Assembly: GCA_016841205.1 (NCBI GenBank)
Contig: JAENZP010000007.1
Location: 101,124 to 165,123 of the forward strand
Length of the DNA stretch: 64,000 bases
From: Desulfoscipio geothermicus
GTDB lineage: Bacteria; Bacillota; Desulfotomaculia; Desulfotomaculales; Desulfallaceae
Reading direction: 5' to 3'
Shown in pieces: positions 36,883-46,275 of this stretch. Position 1 is the stretch's first letter. Each line of letters starts with the position of its first letter. A program made the position numbers and the translations under genes. The notes under the pieces were generated by a model that was not told where the DNA came from, made no database searches, and saw only the letters and a list, made by a program, of their open reading frames with translations.

Positions 36883-38271
36883 TTACCGTTTAATTAACAC
36901 CTGGCCGCTGCCGGAGTCATAATCCACCCCGGCCCCCAGCGTTTCGCTGATAAACCGCAGGGGTACGAAAGTCCGGCCGGACACGATTTCCGGTGCACAG
37001 TCGATAGCCTGCTGCACGCCGTTAACTCGGACATCACTGGAGCCCAGTGTCATGACGACATTTTTCCCCCCGTCGCTAATGGTAATCAGGCCGGTATCAG
37101 GATTCCAATCTACCCCGGCCCCCAGCGCCTCGCCGACAAACCGCACCGGTACCAACGTGCGTCCGGCTCGAGTGTCAACGTACGGTGCCGCGTCCAAGGT
37201 GTAGGGACTGCCATCGATACTGGCTTCCATTACACCGGTGGACAGTTTGATGACCCTTGTTGCCGGCTGGCCCGGCGCTCCTTCATTTTGATCGGGTGGC
37301 GATAGCTCACCCACCGGGGTTCCGTCACCGCCAAGCGGTTCCGCACCGGCAACCCGGTAATTATAAGTGACCACATCACTGTCCAGCTTGCCGGGACCGA
37401 TGGTGACCGCCTTGATAATGGTGTCCTCATTGATGGGTCCGATGGGTTTATTAATAGTGCCCAAAACGTCGGCACGGGCCGCCCACCACCGGCTGGCAAT
37501 CCAGTTATATACCGGGCTGTTCATATCCGGGGTGCTGCCGTCCGTAGTGTAATATATCTTGTCATCGTCACTGTGCATATTGCTCAGGGTAACCATACTT
37601 CCCGCCGGCACCGTTCCACTGCCCGGATTAGCCTGCGGGGCATCCCATTGCTTGAGCTCGGCGGTAAGCACTTCAATCTTATTTAGATACTTAACAAATA
37701 AATTTCCTGTCTGTTCAGTAACCGCCCGCTGCCCCAGCATCAGCAGCAGGGAACTTACATCGTTCATATAGCCGGGGTTATCACTACCTTCGACGCTGAC
37801 CAGGGCGATGATCGGCTCGACCTCCACCTTACCTGACAAATCGCCGGGAACATGCCCGTCATCATCGCCACCTGTTTTGAAATTGGTGTACCGGTAACGC
37901 TTGTCCTGAAGCAGTTCCTTGACTGTAAGCGTTACAGTGTAGCCATCGACAGAGCTGAATTTGAGCATCGTGGCCTCACCGGTCATCCCCGCCTCGTCGA
38001 GCAAGTCGCACAGTTTAACTCCTTTTCCCACATACCATTTCTTGGTGGGCCAGGTGTTAATACAACTGTAAACACACTGGTGTTGCTCCATTTCCCCAAG
38101 TTGATCCCGGGTAAATGTTACCGGGTTGGTTACGCCCTCGCCCGTGATTTCCAACGAGTCCGACGCGGCTAGAACTGCCCCGGCCGACATCAGACTAAAC
38201 ATACCGGCCAGCAGCATACCGAGGACAGTAAACATAAACCCGTTGAACCATTTCTTTTTATCAGTCCGCAT
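36883..38271 (-). CDS. Secreted Moco-fold protein with stalk domain, Cys form
   Basis: A 462-residue protein: signal peptide (to about 36), Moco-fold domain (38-205) with CVYSCINTWPTKKWY (Cys70 at the metal-ligand position of sulfite oxidases) and LLLMLGQRAVTEQTGNLF, a chitobiase-type C-terminal domain (208-306), a linker and a copper-amine-oxidase-type stalk domain (340-462). The start has GGAGGAG. The stalk domains usually hold proteins at the cell wall. It is the simplest member of the family here and the best candidate to bind a cofactor through a thiolate. Confidence 0.87.
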   Translation of the reverse strand: MRTDKKKWFNGFMFTVLGMLLAGMFSLMSAGAVLAASDSLEITGEGVTNPVTFTRDQLGEMEQHQCVYSCINTWPTKKWYVGKGVKLCDLLDEAGMTGEATMLKFSSVDGYTVTLTVKELLQDKRYRYTNFKTGGDDDGHVPGDLSGKVEVEPIIALVSVEGSDNPGYMNDVSSLLLMLGQRAVTEQTGNLFVKYLNKIEVLTAELKQWDAPQANPGSGTVPAGSMVTLSNMHSDDDKIYYTTDGSTPDMNSPVYNWIASRWWAARADVLGTINKPIGPINEDTIIKAVTIGPGKLDSDVVTYNYRVAGAEPLGGDGTPVGELSPPDQNEGAPGQPATRVIKLSTGVMEASIDGSPYTLDAAPYVDTRAGRTLVPVRFVGEALGAGVDWNPDTGLITISDGGKNVVMTLGSSDVRVNGVQQAIDCAPEIVSGRTFVPLRFISETLGAGVDYDSGSGQVLIKR

Positions 38272-38301
38272 TGGCTAAACTCCTCCTTTCTTAACTCATT
38301 A

Positions 38302-38394
38302 CTAGTTGGTCAGCATGAACAGTTGTCCCGTTAAGGGATCTTTGTAAACCGTACCCATCCTTTCGTAAAGCTCGCCCTCACCCCGGGCGATCAT
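38302..38394 (-). CDS. Possible 30-residue small protein
   Basis: An open frame of 30 codons, MIARGEGELYERMGTVY continuing KDPLTGQLFMLTN, in the 150-base gap between two surface-protein genes. The ribosome site is weak (GGGGCCGGG). The composition looks protein-like, but with no homologue known to me it may be a chance frame or the end of a lost gene. Confidence 0.3.
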   Translation of the reverse strand: MIARGEGELYERMGTVYKDPLTGQLFMLTN

Positions 38395-38421
38395 TCCCGG
38401 CCCCAACTTCAGTCACTTGGG

Positions 38422-40062
38422 TCATCGCTCTCTTGTATATTCTGCGAATCTTTTACCGGCTCCGAAAATAAATAAAAGCAAAAATACTATCGCCGCATAA
38501 ACCCCCATCCGTTTTTTAGCTATCTGTAGCGGCAGGGGTATGGTATCGGACGACATTTCAAAAACCTGCCAGGAATCGCTGCCCGTCTGCTCCAGAACGT
38601 TGTCGGCGGTCAAACCGGCAAGTTCCTCTTTCTCGGCCAGGTATTGCGCTCTGTCTTCCGGCACCGACGACACGGCAGGAACTTCCGGTGCCTCCCGGGA
38701 CACAAATTGACCGGCATCTGGCTCGACCTCTTCCGGTGGTTCGGGCTGTTCGGCTTCCGGTGGCGGCGGTTCCACCGGGGGCTCAGGCGGAGGATTCTCT
38801 TGGGAACCGACGACAACCTGATCCGCTTCCTGGATGCTTTCGTCCCCACCTGGGCCATTCACAACGCAGATGGCCGTAAAGTTACCTTCCAATGTGGTTA
38901 CAGTAATGACAGCAGTGCCCGGGCCGACCACAGTTACCAGGCCACGGTTATCCACCGTAGCCACCCTGGTATCGCTGGAACTCCAGGTCACGTCCCGATC
39001 GGTGGCGTTGAAGGGGGCCACGTTCGCCATCAATTGGAAGCTACCGCCGATTGGAAGATCAATTGCGCTCCGGTCAAGGGTCACCCCGGTGGGCGGCCCG
39101 CCCGGGACCTTCGTGGGGTCAACCGCCTTGCCTGAAAGATCAGCCGTAAAGACAAAGGTGACCACATCGCTGTCCAGCTTGCCGGGACCGATGGTGATCA
39201 TTTTTATGACGGTGTTTTCTTTGACTTCAATGGGTTGATTGATGCCTTCCACGTCACCTCGCTGGTCCCACCAGCGACTGGCGCTCCAGTTGAACACCGG
39301 GCTGTTTACCGTGGGAGTACTGCCGTCGATGGTGTAATAAATCTTATCCACGTCGTTACCTTTATTTTTCAATCTGACCTCGGTCCCCACGCGCACAACC
39401 CCACCGGGCACATCCGCCTCCGGGTTATCCCATTTTTCCGGTGGATTAGTGAGCACTTCGATTTTGCTTACATACTTCAAGAATAGATTGTTTGTTTGCT
39501 CCGTTACCGCCCGCTGCCCCAATGCCAGCAGCAGTGCATCCCTGTTGTTCATATTAACGGGATTGTCACTGCCCTCGGCGCTAAACAAAGCCAAAATGGG
39601 TTCCACCTCTTGGGCACCCTCGGGTGAACCGGAAATACTCCCGTCACTGGCATGATTATCCTTTAAGCCCGGAAAATAATAACGCTTGTCTTCCAGCAGT
39701 TCCTTCACCGTAAGGGTCACTTTGTAGCCATCGCTTGAAATGAACCTAATCAGTGTGGCATCATCCTTAATCTCCGCCAAGGTAAGCAGTTCTTTCAATT
39801 TAACTCCTCTTGCCGTGTACCACCATTTGGTAGGCCAGGTGTTTATCGTACTGTATACATGTTCGTACTGCTCCATCGCCTCCAGCTCGGCCAGGGGCAT
39901 TGTTATTGGATTAGCCACCCCGTCTCCGTTAATTTCAAGTACATCCGCCGGTTCGGCAAGGGCAGCCGCAGGCATAGCCAAGTAAAACAAACCGGCCAGG
40001 AACACCAAACCCAAGATGGTTGGCAAAAGCTTATAAAACCATTTTTTTTTGCTGACTTGCAT
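38422..40062 (-). CDS. Membrane-anchored Moco-fold protein with Big_2 domain, Thr form
   Basis: A 546-residue protein: signal peptide (to about 36), Moco-fold domain (40-206) with VYSTINTWPTKWWY (Thr72 instead of the metal-ligand Cys), chitobiase-type domain (209-307), Big_2 Ig-like domain (325-402), a Pro/Glu-rich stalk (410-460) and a C-terminal membrane helix (519-536) followed by a basic tail. The C-terminal helix anchors it in the membrane, unlike its stalk-domain relatives. AAGGTG lies 9 bases before the ATG. Confidence 0.87.
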   Translation of the reverse strand: MQVSKKKWFYKLLPTILGLVFLAGLFYLAMPAAALAEPADVLEINGDGVANPITMPLAELEAMEQYEHVYSTINTWPTKWWYTARGVKLKELLTLAEIKDDATLIRFISSDGYKVTLTVKELLEDKRYYFPGLKDNHASDGSISGSPEGAQEVEPILALFSAEGSDNPVNMNNRDALLLALGQRAVTEQTNNLFLKYVSKIEVLTNPPEKWDNPEADVPGGVVRVGTEVRLKNKGNDVDKIYYTIDGSTPTVNSPVFNWSASRWWDQRGDVEGINQPIEVKENTVIKMITIGPGKLDSDVVTFVFTADLSGKAVDPTKVPGGPPTGVTLDRSAIDLPIGGSFQLMANVAPFNATDRDVTWSSSDTRVATVDNRGLVTVVGPGTAVITVTTLEGNFTAICVVNGPGGDESIQEADQVVVGSQENPPPEPPVEPPPPEAEQPEPPEEVEPDAGQFVSREAPEVPAVSSVPEDRAQYLAEKEELAGLTADNVLEQTGSDSWQVFEMSSDTIPLPLQIAKKRMGVYAAIVFLLLFIFGAGKRFAEYTRER

Positions 40063-40141
40063 TGCTTAAACACCTTTTTCATTGGCCAATCAAGTTATCT
40101 ACCGCACTTAATTACCGGTTTTCTATGTTAAGGCGCGTATA

Positions 40142-43100
40142 CTATCTGGTGATTGTAATTTCCCTGGTCTCCGCTTTGTATTCCACTTTTACCCCCATAG
40201 TCTCGCTCACAAAACGGAGCGGAATAAATGTGCGTCCGGGCTGCAACATTGACGGGGCGCTGTCGATGGTTTGCTTTATGCCGTTTACCAGAACGTCCCC
40301 GGAGTCGAGAGTAAGGATGACTTCCTTGTCACCGTCCTTAATACGGACCTGGCAGGTTTGGGGTAGCCATTCCACTTCCGCGCCCAGGAATTCGCTGATA
40401 AACCTGACCGGCACCAGCGTGCGCCAAGCCCTGGTGTCTACGCAAGGGGCCGCGTCCAGGGGGTGGATTATACCGTTCACGGTGGCCGCCGGCTCTCCAA
40501 TGGTAAGGTTGATTACCACTACAGCTTCCACGGGAGCCGTCACGGCAAACTTAGTGAGGTGCTCCACCTGCACAATGATAGTTTCGCCGGATACCTCGCC
40601 GCCGATATCAACCCACTTCTGCTCGGTTTCGTTGTAATATTGAACGGCCGGGGTTTCGCCGGCGGGTATCGCGCCCGGGTCGAAGACAAGCTTGATGGTC
40701 ACGGCTTTATTGAAACTGTAGCTGGCCCTGCCGTCCACGCTGAACTCGTACACGCCGCCAAGCAGCTTGAAGCATGCAGGAGCGGCGGGCGATGCTGCCA
40801 CACGCTCTATTTTCACTTCTACCGGGGCGGTCCCGGGCAGCGCGCCGGCCGGTATATCAATGACGGCTTCTTCACCGAGGCTTACCGTGCCGCCTTTACC
40901 TGGTTCGATGGTTGCCGTTACAATGGTGGGGACGGCGACCATTACGGCAAACTTGGTGAAGTGCTCCACCTGCACAATGATAGTTTCGCCGGATACCTCG
41001 CCGCCGATATCAACCCACTTCTGTCCGTTTTCGTCGTAATAATGGACTGTCGGGGTTTCGCCGGCGGGTACCGCGCCCGGGTCGAAGCGAAACTTGATGG
41101 TCACGGCTTTATTGAAACTGTAATCGGTCTTGCCGTCCACCGTGAACTCGTACACGACGCCGAGCAGCTTAAAGCCTGCAGGAGCGGCAGGAGGTGTGGT
41201 CACGCGATCTATTTTTACTTCCACAATTCCGGGCAGCGCGCCGGCCGGCATTTCAATAAAGGCTTCTTCCCCAAAGCCTACCGTGCCGCCTTGGGCTGTA
41301 ATCTGTTCACTGGTGCTCGTCGGGGTTCCCGTCACCTTGTAGGTGAAGGTGACTTCTTTACTGTTCGATTTGCCGGCACCGATGGTGATTGCCTTGATGG
41401 TGGTATCTTTGGTCAGCTCGATGGGGCGATTAATTTCTGCCAAAACATCCTCTCGTGATGACCACCATTGCTGGGCTATCAAGTTATACATCGGGCTATC
41501 CAGGTTTGGGGTGCTGCCGTCGGTGGTATAATAAGCCTTGTCTTGCTCATTATTCTGACTGCTTAGAACAACCTTGGTTCCCGCCGGAACAGTTCCACCG
41601 GCCGGCTCCGCCGTAGGCTCATCCCATTTCTCCGGTGTGGAAGTGAGCACTTCGATTTTTGTAACCCGTTTTACAAACAGAGGGCCGGTCTGCTCGGTAA
41701 CGGCGCGCTGCCCGAGCATCAGCAGCAATGCATTGACATCGTTCATATTGCCCGGGTCTTCCGTGCCCTCGGCGCTTACCAGAGCAAGAATAGGCTCCAC
41801 CTCAACCGCTCCAGATGAGGAGCCGGGAATATGCCCGTCAGCGCCACTACCACTCTTGAAATTGGGAAAACGATAACGCTTATCTTTTAATAACTCCTGA
41901 ACCGTGAGTGTTTGTGAGTAGCCATCTTTGGCAATGAAGTTTATCTGCCGGGCGCTTCCCTTCATCCCTGCCATATCGAGCAGTTCCCTTAAACTAACTC
42001 CTTTCCCGACATACCATTTTTTGGATGGCCAAGTGTTAATGCAACTGTACACATTCTGGTACTGCCGCATTTCTTCCAACTGTAATTGGGTAAACTCCTT
42101 GGGGGTCGTCACCCCATCCCCAGTGATTGTTAACGCAACATCTCCGTCGCCGGGCTGTTGCCCGCTGTCGGCGGTTTTAACGGTAACAGAAATGCTACCG
42201 GTGAAGCCCCCGTCTTCACTAGTAACCGTGATGGTAGCCGTACCCTCCGACACAGCGATCACCAGGCCGCTATCGCTGACCATGGCAACAACTTCGTTGT
42301 TACTTGACCAGGTAACATTCTTGTTCGTAGCATCCTCGGGCTGAACTTTAGCGGTAAGCTGTACCGTCTTGCCGATACCCAGCTCCTGGTCTACTTCCGA
42401 GATGCTTACACCGGTGACAGCTACTTTTTCATCATCAACGACCTCTATTTTTGCTGTTAAAGCATGATCACTAATTTGTAGAACATCTCCAGCCAAAGCA
42501 ATAATCCCGGTGCCTGTTTTTCCCAGGTTTCCGTATACTGCGGCTGTTACTGTTGTATCGCTTACTTTGGTCACACTTTTAATACTTAGGGATTCAAACG
42601 CATCTCGCAGTTTAATATCATTTTTATATACTGCTCTTATAATGGTATCGTTTGTAACTGATAATTCGAACACTTGACTAAAATCATCAGACGCAAACAC
42701 TTTAGGTGGACTAACTATCATGGACGGTTCTTCCGGAGCAGCTTTCACGGTCACGGTAATACTGTCTTTATAATTCCCGTCACCGGTGGTAACGGTAATT
42801 TCCGCCGTGCCCGCCGACACCGCGGTCACCAGGCCGGTTTCGTTTACCGTGGCAACGTTTTCATCGCTGCTGCTCCAGGTTACGGCATTGTTCGTGACGT
42901 TTTCGGGTTCCACTTGGGCGGTGAGCTGGACCGTCCGGCCTTCCTCCAGTTCCCGGTCACTTTCGGAAATACTCACACCGGTAACCGATATAGGATCCGG
43001 TTCTTCTATCGTATAGTTAAACTCAACAATATCACTGTCTTCCTTACCGGGGCCAATAACAATGGCCTTGATGGTGGTATCTTTAGTCAGCTCGATAGGA

Positions 43101-44017
43101 TGATTAATCTCTTCCAAAACATCCTCTCGTGATAGCCACCACTGTTGGGCAATCCAGTTATACATCGGGCTAGCCACGGTCGGAACACTGCCGTCCAAGG
43201 TGTAATATACCTTGTCCGTATTGTTATTGGTAGAGCTCAACTGTACCAGGGTTCCCGCGGGCACCTCTCCACCGGTTGGAGTGGCCGTGGGAGCGGCCCA
43301 TTTATCAGGGTTGTCGGTGAGCACTTCCACTAATGCAACTTTTTTGGCAAATACGGCATTTGTCTGCTCGGTTAACACCCTTTGTCCAAAGATCAGGTGT
43401 AATGCATTACTGCCACTCATATAGTTAAAATTATTGCTTTCGGCACTTTTTAAAGCAAGGATGGGTTCCACCTTTTCCGCATCAGCCGGAGACCCCGGAA
43501 TATACCCGAAATATTCATGATTATCCCTGAAATACGGAAAAAGGTATCGATCATCCTTTAATAACTCCTGAACCGTAAAGGTTGCTATAAAACCATCACT
43601 GCTGGTAAACCTTATCTGCTTCGCTTCATCCTTTATTCCCGCTTCTTCAAGTAATGCTTTTAATTTAACCCCTTCAGCTGCATACCAATTTTTGGTGGGC
43701 CAGGTGTTAATCGTGCTATATAGGTGCCGGTATTGTTCCATTCCTTGAAGTTGGGACAAGGTATATTTCTTGGGTGTCGTTACTCCGTTTCCTTTAATCT
43801 CCAGACAAGTCTCGAGCGGCTCCTGCTCATCCGTGTATCCATCAGCGAAACTAGCCAACGAAGTACCGGCAAAACCGGCGGTCAAAACAGGAGGCATTGC
43901 CGCCTCTCCAGCGCACATCGCTATGGGAGTCGACAAGCCAAAAATTCCAGCAACTATGATAAACAGTGTGGTTAATAACAAAATACTGAACTTGCCGGGC
44001 ATTTTATATAAAAGCAC
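40142..44017 (-). CDS. Large secreted protein with two Moco-fold domains (Thr and Cys forms)
   Basis: About 1,291 residues (numbered from a GTG 8 codons upstream). Signal peptide; Moco-fold domain 1 (78-243, YSTINTWP with Thr110); chitobiase-type domain (246-345); Big_2 (352-432); unassigned domain (440-535); Big_2 (540-622); Moco-fold domain 2 (636-800, YSCINTWP with Cys667); chitobiase-type (804-903); two ZU5-like domains (910-1035, 1040-1167, each with IPAGALPG or MPAGALPG); stalk domain (1175-1299). I favour the GTG at 44015-44017, 8 bases after AGAGGGG; the upstream GTG overlaps the phosphatase stop. It lies between the phosphatase and the Thr-form anchor gene. Confidence 0.88.
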   Translation of the reverse strand: MLLYKMPGKFSILLLTTLFIIVAGIFGLSTPIAMCAGEAAMPPVLTAGFAGTSLASFADGYTDEQEPLETCLEIKGNGVTTPKKYTLSQLQGMEQYRHLYSTINTWPTKNWYAAEGVKLKALLEEAGIKDEAKQIRFTSSDGFIATFTVQELLKDDRYLFPYFRDNHEYFGYIPGSPADAEKVEPILALKSAESNNFNYMSGSNALHLIFGQRVLTEQTNAVFAKKVALVEVLTDNPDKWAAPTATPTGGEVPAGTLVQLSSTNNNTDKVYYTLDGSVPTVASPMYNWIAQQWWLSREDVLEEINHPIELTKDTTIKAIVIGPGKEDSDIVEFNYTIEEPDPISVTGVSISESDRELEEGRTVQLTAQVEPENVTNNAVTWSSSDENVATVNETGLVTAVSAGTAEITVTTGDGNYKDSITVTVKAAPEEPSMIVSPPKVFASDDFSQVFELSVTNDTIIRAVYKNDIKLRDAFESLSIKSVTKVSDTTVTAAVYGNLGKTGTGIIALAGDVLQISDHALTAKIEVVDDEKVAVTGVSISEVDQELGIGKTVQLTAKVQPEDATNKNVTWSSNNEVVAMVSDSGLVIAVSEGTATITVTSEDGGFTGSISVTVKTADSGQQPGDGDVALTITGDGVTTPKEFTQLQLEEMRQYQNVYSCINTWPSKKWYVGKGVSLRELLDMAGMKGSARQINFIAKDGYSQTLTVQELLKDKRYRFPNFKSGSGADGHIPGSSSGAVEVEPILALVSAEGTEDPGNMNDVNALLLMLGQRAVTEQTGPLFVKRVTKIEVLTSTPEKWDEPTAEPAGGTVPAGTKVVLSSQNNEQDKAYYTTDGSTPNLDSPMYNLIAQQWWSSREDVLAEINRPIELTKDTTIKAITIGAGKSNSKEVTFTYKVTGTPTSTSEQITAQGGTVGFGEEAFIEMPAGALPGIVEVKIDRVTTPPAAPAGFKLLGVVYEFTVDGKTDYSFNKAVTIKFRFDPGAVPAGETPTVHYYDENGQKWVDIGGEVSGETIIVQVEHFTKFAVMVAVPTIVTATIEPGKGGTVSLGEEAVIDIPAGALPGTAPVEVKIERVAASPAAPACFKLLGGVYEFSVDGRASYSFNKAVTIKLVFDPGAIPAGETPAVQYYNETEQKWVDIGGEVSGETIIVQVEHLTKFAVTAPVEAVVVINLTIGEPAATVNGIIHPLDAAPCVDTRAWRTLVPVRFISEFLGAEVEWLPQTCQVRIKDGDKEVILTLDSGDVLVNGIKQTIDSAPSMLQPGRTFIPLRFVSETMGVKVEYKAETREITITR

Positions 44018-44037
44018 CTTGTTTTCCCCTCTCTGCT

Positions 44038-45618
44038 TCACTGTAAAATGGTCGGGTTGTGATCCACCGCATTAGTCAGATCGTCAACCATGTAGACCTT
44101 GACCACATCGCCAGGCTGCACGTTGAAGCCTGCCTGGGCTTCGTTAATCTTATCAAAATCCGTTTTGGCAGCATTGAGACTTAGTTGGGTACCATCTCTA
44201 AAATGGGTAAAAACCAATGTTTCCTGCCCGTCATGGGCTATAACCGGAGCAACCTGCACGCCGAAATACTTCATTCCGGATATACTGTCATTTACTGTCA
44301 TAGTGCCGATACCGTCTGCGGTCTCCCCAACGGTATAAGCAGCATCACCCACCGGGCTAATCTCGTATGCAGGGTTATTGACAACCGGTTGCTTGACCAA
44401 TTTATAACTGTCGATAACATTCCCGTCTTCATCTTTTGCAGTCAAGTTAAGGGTATCCCCGTCGATGTTGATTACCTGATAGTTACTAACGTAGGCCAGC
44501 TGTTTTGCGATGTAATCGTAATCCGGGCCGGGGCCGTAATATTTTGTCCCCGCATTACCCATTATATAGACAATACCCTCTCCGTCCTGCTGAATCCGTC
44601 CGTCCCGCATAGGCTTGGTCCGCATATAAACGTGCTGGTGCCCAACTAAAACAATGTCTACCCCGCATTGTTCCAAAAACGGCACCCAATGAGTCTGTAA
44701 GTGTTCCGCCCGCCAATCGTAAATCACCGGGTAGGGTGGATGATGGAATACCACCAATTTCCAACGCTGCCCGCAGTTGTTAAGATCATTTTGCAACCAG
44801 TTAATAAGCTTGTCATAATCGCCAATTCCGGGAGCACCCATTAAATTGCTGTTCATCACAGTAATATGACAGTTTCCGTAGTCAAAGGAGTAGAAACTTT
44901 CTTCGTATCCATCCGGCCCGTTCCGGGGCAGGGCAAAAGAACTCCAAAACAGCTCAGTATCGTCGTGGTTACCCGGGGCCGGCATTAACGGGATTTGATT
45001 AAAAACAGACGAGGCAGCAGCAAAAAAAAGCTGCCATTCCTCAATACTGTTTCCGTTTTCGATCAAATCCCCTCCCAGTAGTCCGAATTTGAGGTCGGGA
45101 TGATCCTCATAAGCATTTTTGAGCATTTCTCCCCAAGATTCATAGCCATCCTGAACGTCACCCATATAAAGAAAAGAAAACTTATCCCCGGCCACAGCAG
45201 TGCTGAAGGTAGCCGGTTCAATCCAGGATCCTTCTTTACCAATGCGGTAGACGTAACCTGTGCCGGGGCTCAGTCCCCAAATGGTCGTTTCATAGTAAAA
45301 TTGTCCGTTGTTAGAACTGGATGATACAGCAATCACTTCCCGAGCACCATCAAAGCTGCCGCTAAAGCCGGCAGCAGGCTGGTATTGCACCCGGTCTTGG
45401 TTTATATCTCCTGTTCTCCAAGTAATGGTTTGTGTAGTCATGGGGTCTTCCGTCCACGAGAGGATAATATGTTCAGATAGGTTACCATCGAGACTACCAC
45501 TGCCTAGCTCTGCAAAACAAGGATTTACAATTGGAGATAAGGCAAATAGTACCGTCAAAACGGCTATGTAGATAATTGTTTTTGCTGGAATAGGCTTAAT
45601 GCCATGCATAAAATTCAT
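44038..45618 (-). CDS. Secreted purple-acid-phosphatase-like metallophosphoesterase
   Basis: A 526-residue protein with a signal peptide (to about 36), an N-terminal purple-acid-phosphatase FN3-like domain (ILSWTEDPMTTQTITWRTG), and a calcineurin-type catalytic domain with all metal motifs: GDV (153-155), GGDLIENG (182), GNHDD (216-220), FHHPP (291) and GHQHVYMRT (326). The last 110 residues (from 417) are the module that also ends the giant protein (TMTVNDSISGMKYF; NVQPGDVVKVYMVDDLTN; HNPTILQ). It is the first gene behind riboswitch copy 3. The substrate is unknown; a phosphate ester or anhydride of a cofactor would fit the context. Confidence 0.9.
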   Translation of the reverse strand: MNFMHGIKPIPAKTIIYIAVLTVLFALSPIVNPCFAELGSGSLDGNLSEHIILSWTEDPMTTQTITWRTGDINQDRVQYQPAAGFSGSFDGAREVIAVSSSSNNGQFYYETTIWGLSPGTGYVYRIGKEGSWIEPATFSTAVAGDKFSFLYMGDVQDGYESWGEMLKNAYEDHPDLKFGLLGGDLIENGNSIEEWQLFFAAASSVFNQIPLMPAPGNHDDTELFWSSFALPRNGPDGYEESFYSFDYGNCHITVMNSNLMGAPGIGDYDKLINWLQNDLNNCGQRWKLVVFHHPPYPVIYDWRAEHLQTHWVPFLEQCGVDIVLVGHQHVYMRTKPMRDGRIQQDGEGIVYIMGNAGTKYYGPGPDYDYIAKQLAYVSNYQVINIDGDTLNLTAKDEDGNVIDSYKLVKQPVVNNPAYEISPVGDAAYTVGETADGIGTMTVNDSISGMKYFGVQVAPVIAHDGQETLVFTHFRDGTQLSLNAAKTDFDKINEAQAGFNVQPGDVVKVYMVDDLTNAVDHNPTILQ

Positions 45619-45884
45619 TTTTTTCTCCCTTTAATCTATTTTTCGCTTTTCCGTCCACAACTACCCCATGCCGTTGGCCGATTGCTAACGTTTTTTACAA
45701 CAGCACCTTGTTCTATTTTTATACTATAAGAGTTGGACAAAGCTTGTCGCCAAACTGTTTAGTCCAACTCGTCTCTCATCCATTTCATCGGTTTTAATTT
45801 ACTACTGCAGGATCATAAAATTGACATTTGTTGCATTGAACATTCGGAAGATAAATTTTTCCACCTAATCAAAATCACTCGTCA

Positions 45885-45925
45885 TAAAAAAATGAAAAGC
45901 AGTTTTCCTCCCACGGAAAACTGCT
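45885..45925 (-). terminator. Riboswitch-associated terminator before the phosphatase gene
   Basis: AGCAGTTTTCC / GGAAAACTGCT on the minus strand followed by TTTCATTTTTTT, between aptamer copy 3 and the operon start. Confidence 0.9.
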
Positions 45926-45973
45926 CATATCACTTGCGGAACCATCAAATAGAAAGCTGATCTTACAAGGTAT

Positions 45974-46066
45974 AATTTCCTTTCCAAAAGGGAGGCACAA
46001 ACGTTTCCGTTTTTACCCTGCGGTTAACTGCCATCGCAATTGCTTTAGGCCGGTTAACTCGGAAAT
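45974..46066 (-). promoter_or_regulatory. Moco-type riboswitch, copy 3 (surface-protein operon leader)
   Basis: ATTTCCGAG / TGGAAAGGAAAT closes P1; GTTAAC pairs with GTTAAC; CCTAAAGC...GCGATGG is receptor-like; AACG-GAAA-CGTT gives a clean tetraloop hairpin; GCCTCCC follows. It has its own promoter (46089-46117) and terminator (45885-45925). This is the copy whose stems are easiest to draw. Class assignment as for copy 1. Confidence 0.77.
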
Positions 46067-46088
46067 CATTACTATTTAGTTAGACATT

Positions 46089-46117
46089 ATCCTACCTGTT
46101 CTGGCACCTGTTGTCAA
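46089..46117 (-). promoter_or_regulatory. Promoter of the surface-protein operon
   Basis: TTGACA (46112-46117), a 17-base spacer and TAGGAT (46089-46094) on the minus strand; the RNA would start about 15 bases before aptamer copy 3. Confidence 0.7.
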
Positions 46118-46275
46118 TATGTTTTTCACTTTCATGTCAGTCATAACACAACACACCCAGGAATATCAACTAGACATCCTGGCCCATCTGTCCATCTGTA
46201 ATTTGCCCCAGTAGATGTTCGGGGCGAGAGAGCCATTGTTTTATATGCAAGTAACCGCGTGTGCTATTAAGCATA

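Noticed and set aside
40463..41458. 331-codon plus-strand frame opposite the 40142-44017 gene
   Set aside because: A shadow of a repetitive, GC-rich coding region (ZU5-like and stalk domains); low-complexity translation.
29729..46066. Cobalamin or cyclic-di-GMP riboswitch for the three RNA copies
   Set aside because: No cobalamin box. The GAAA hairpin and its receptor occur in the reverse order from the cyclic-di-GMP-I class, and the conserved joining sequences differ.
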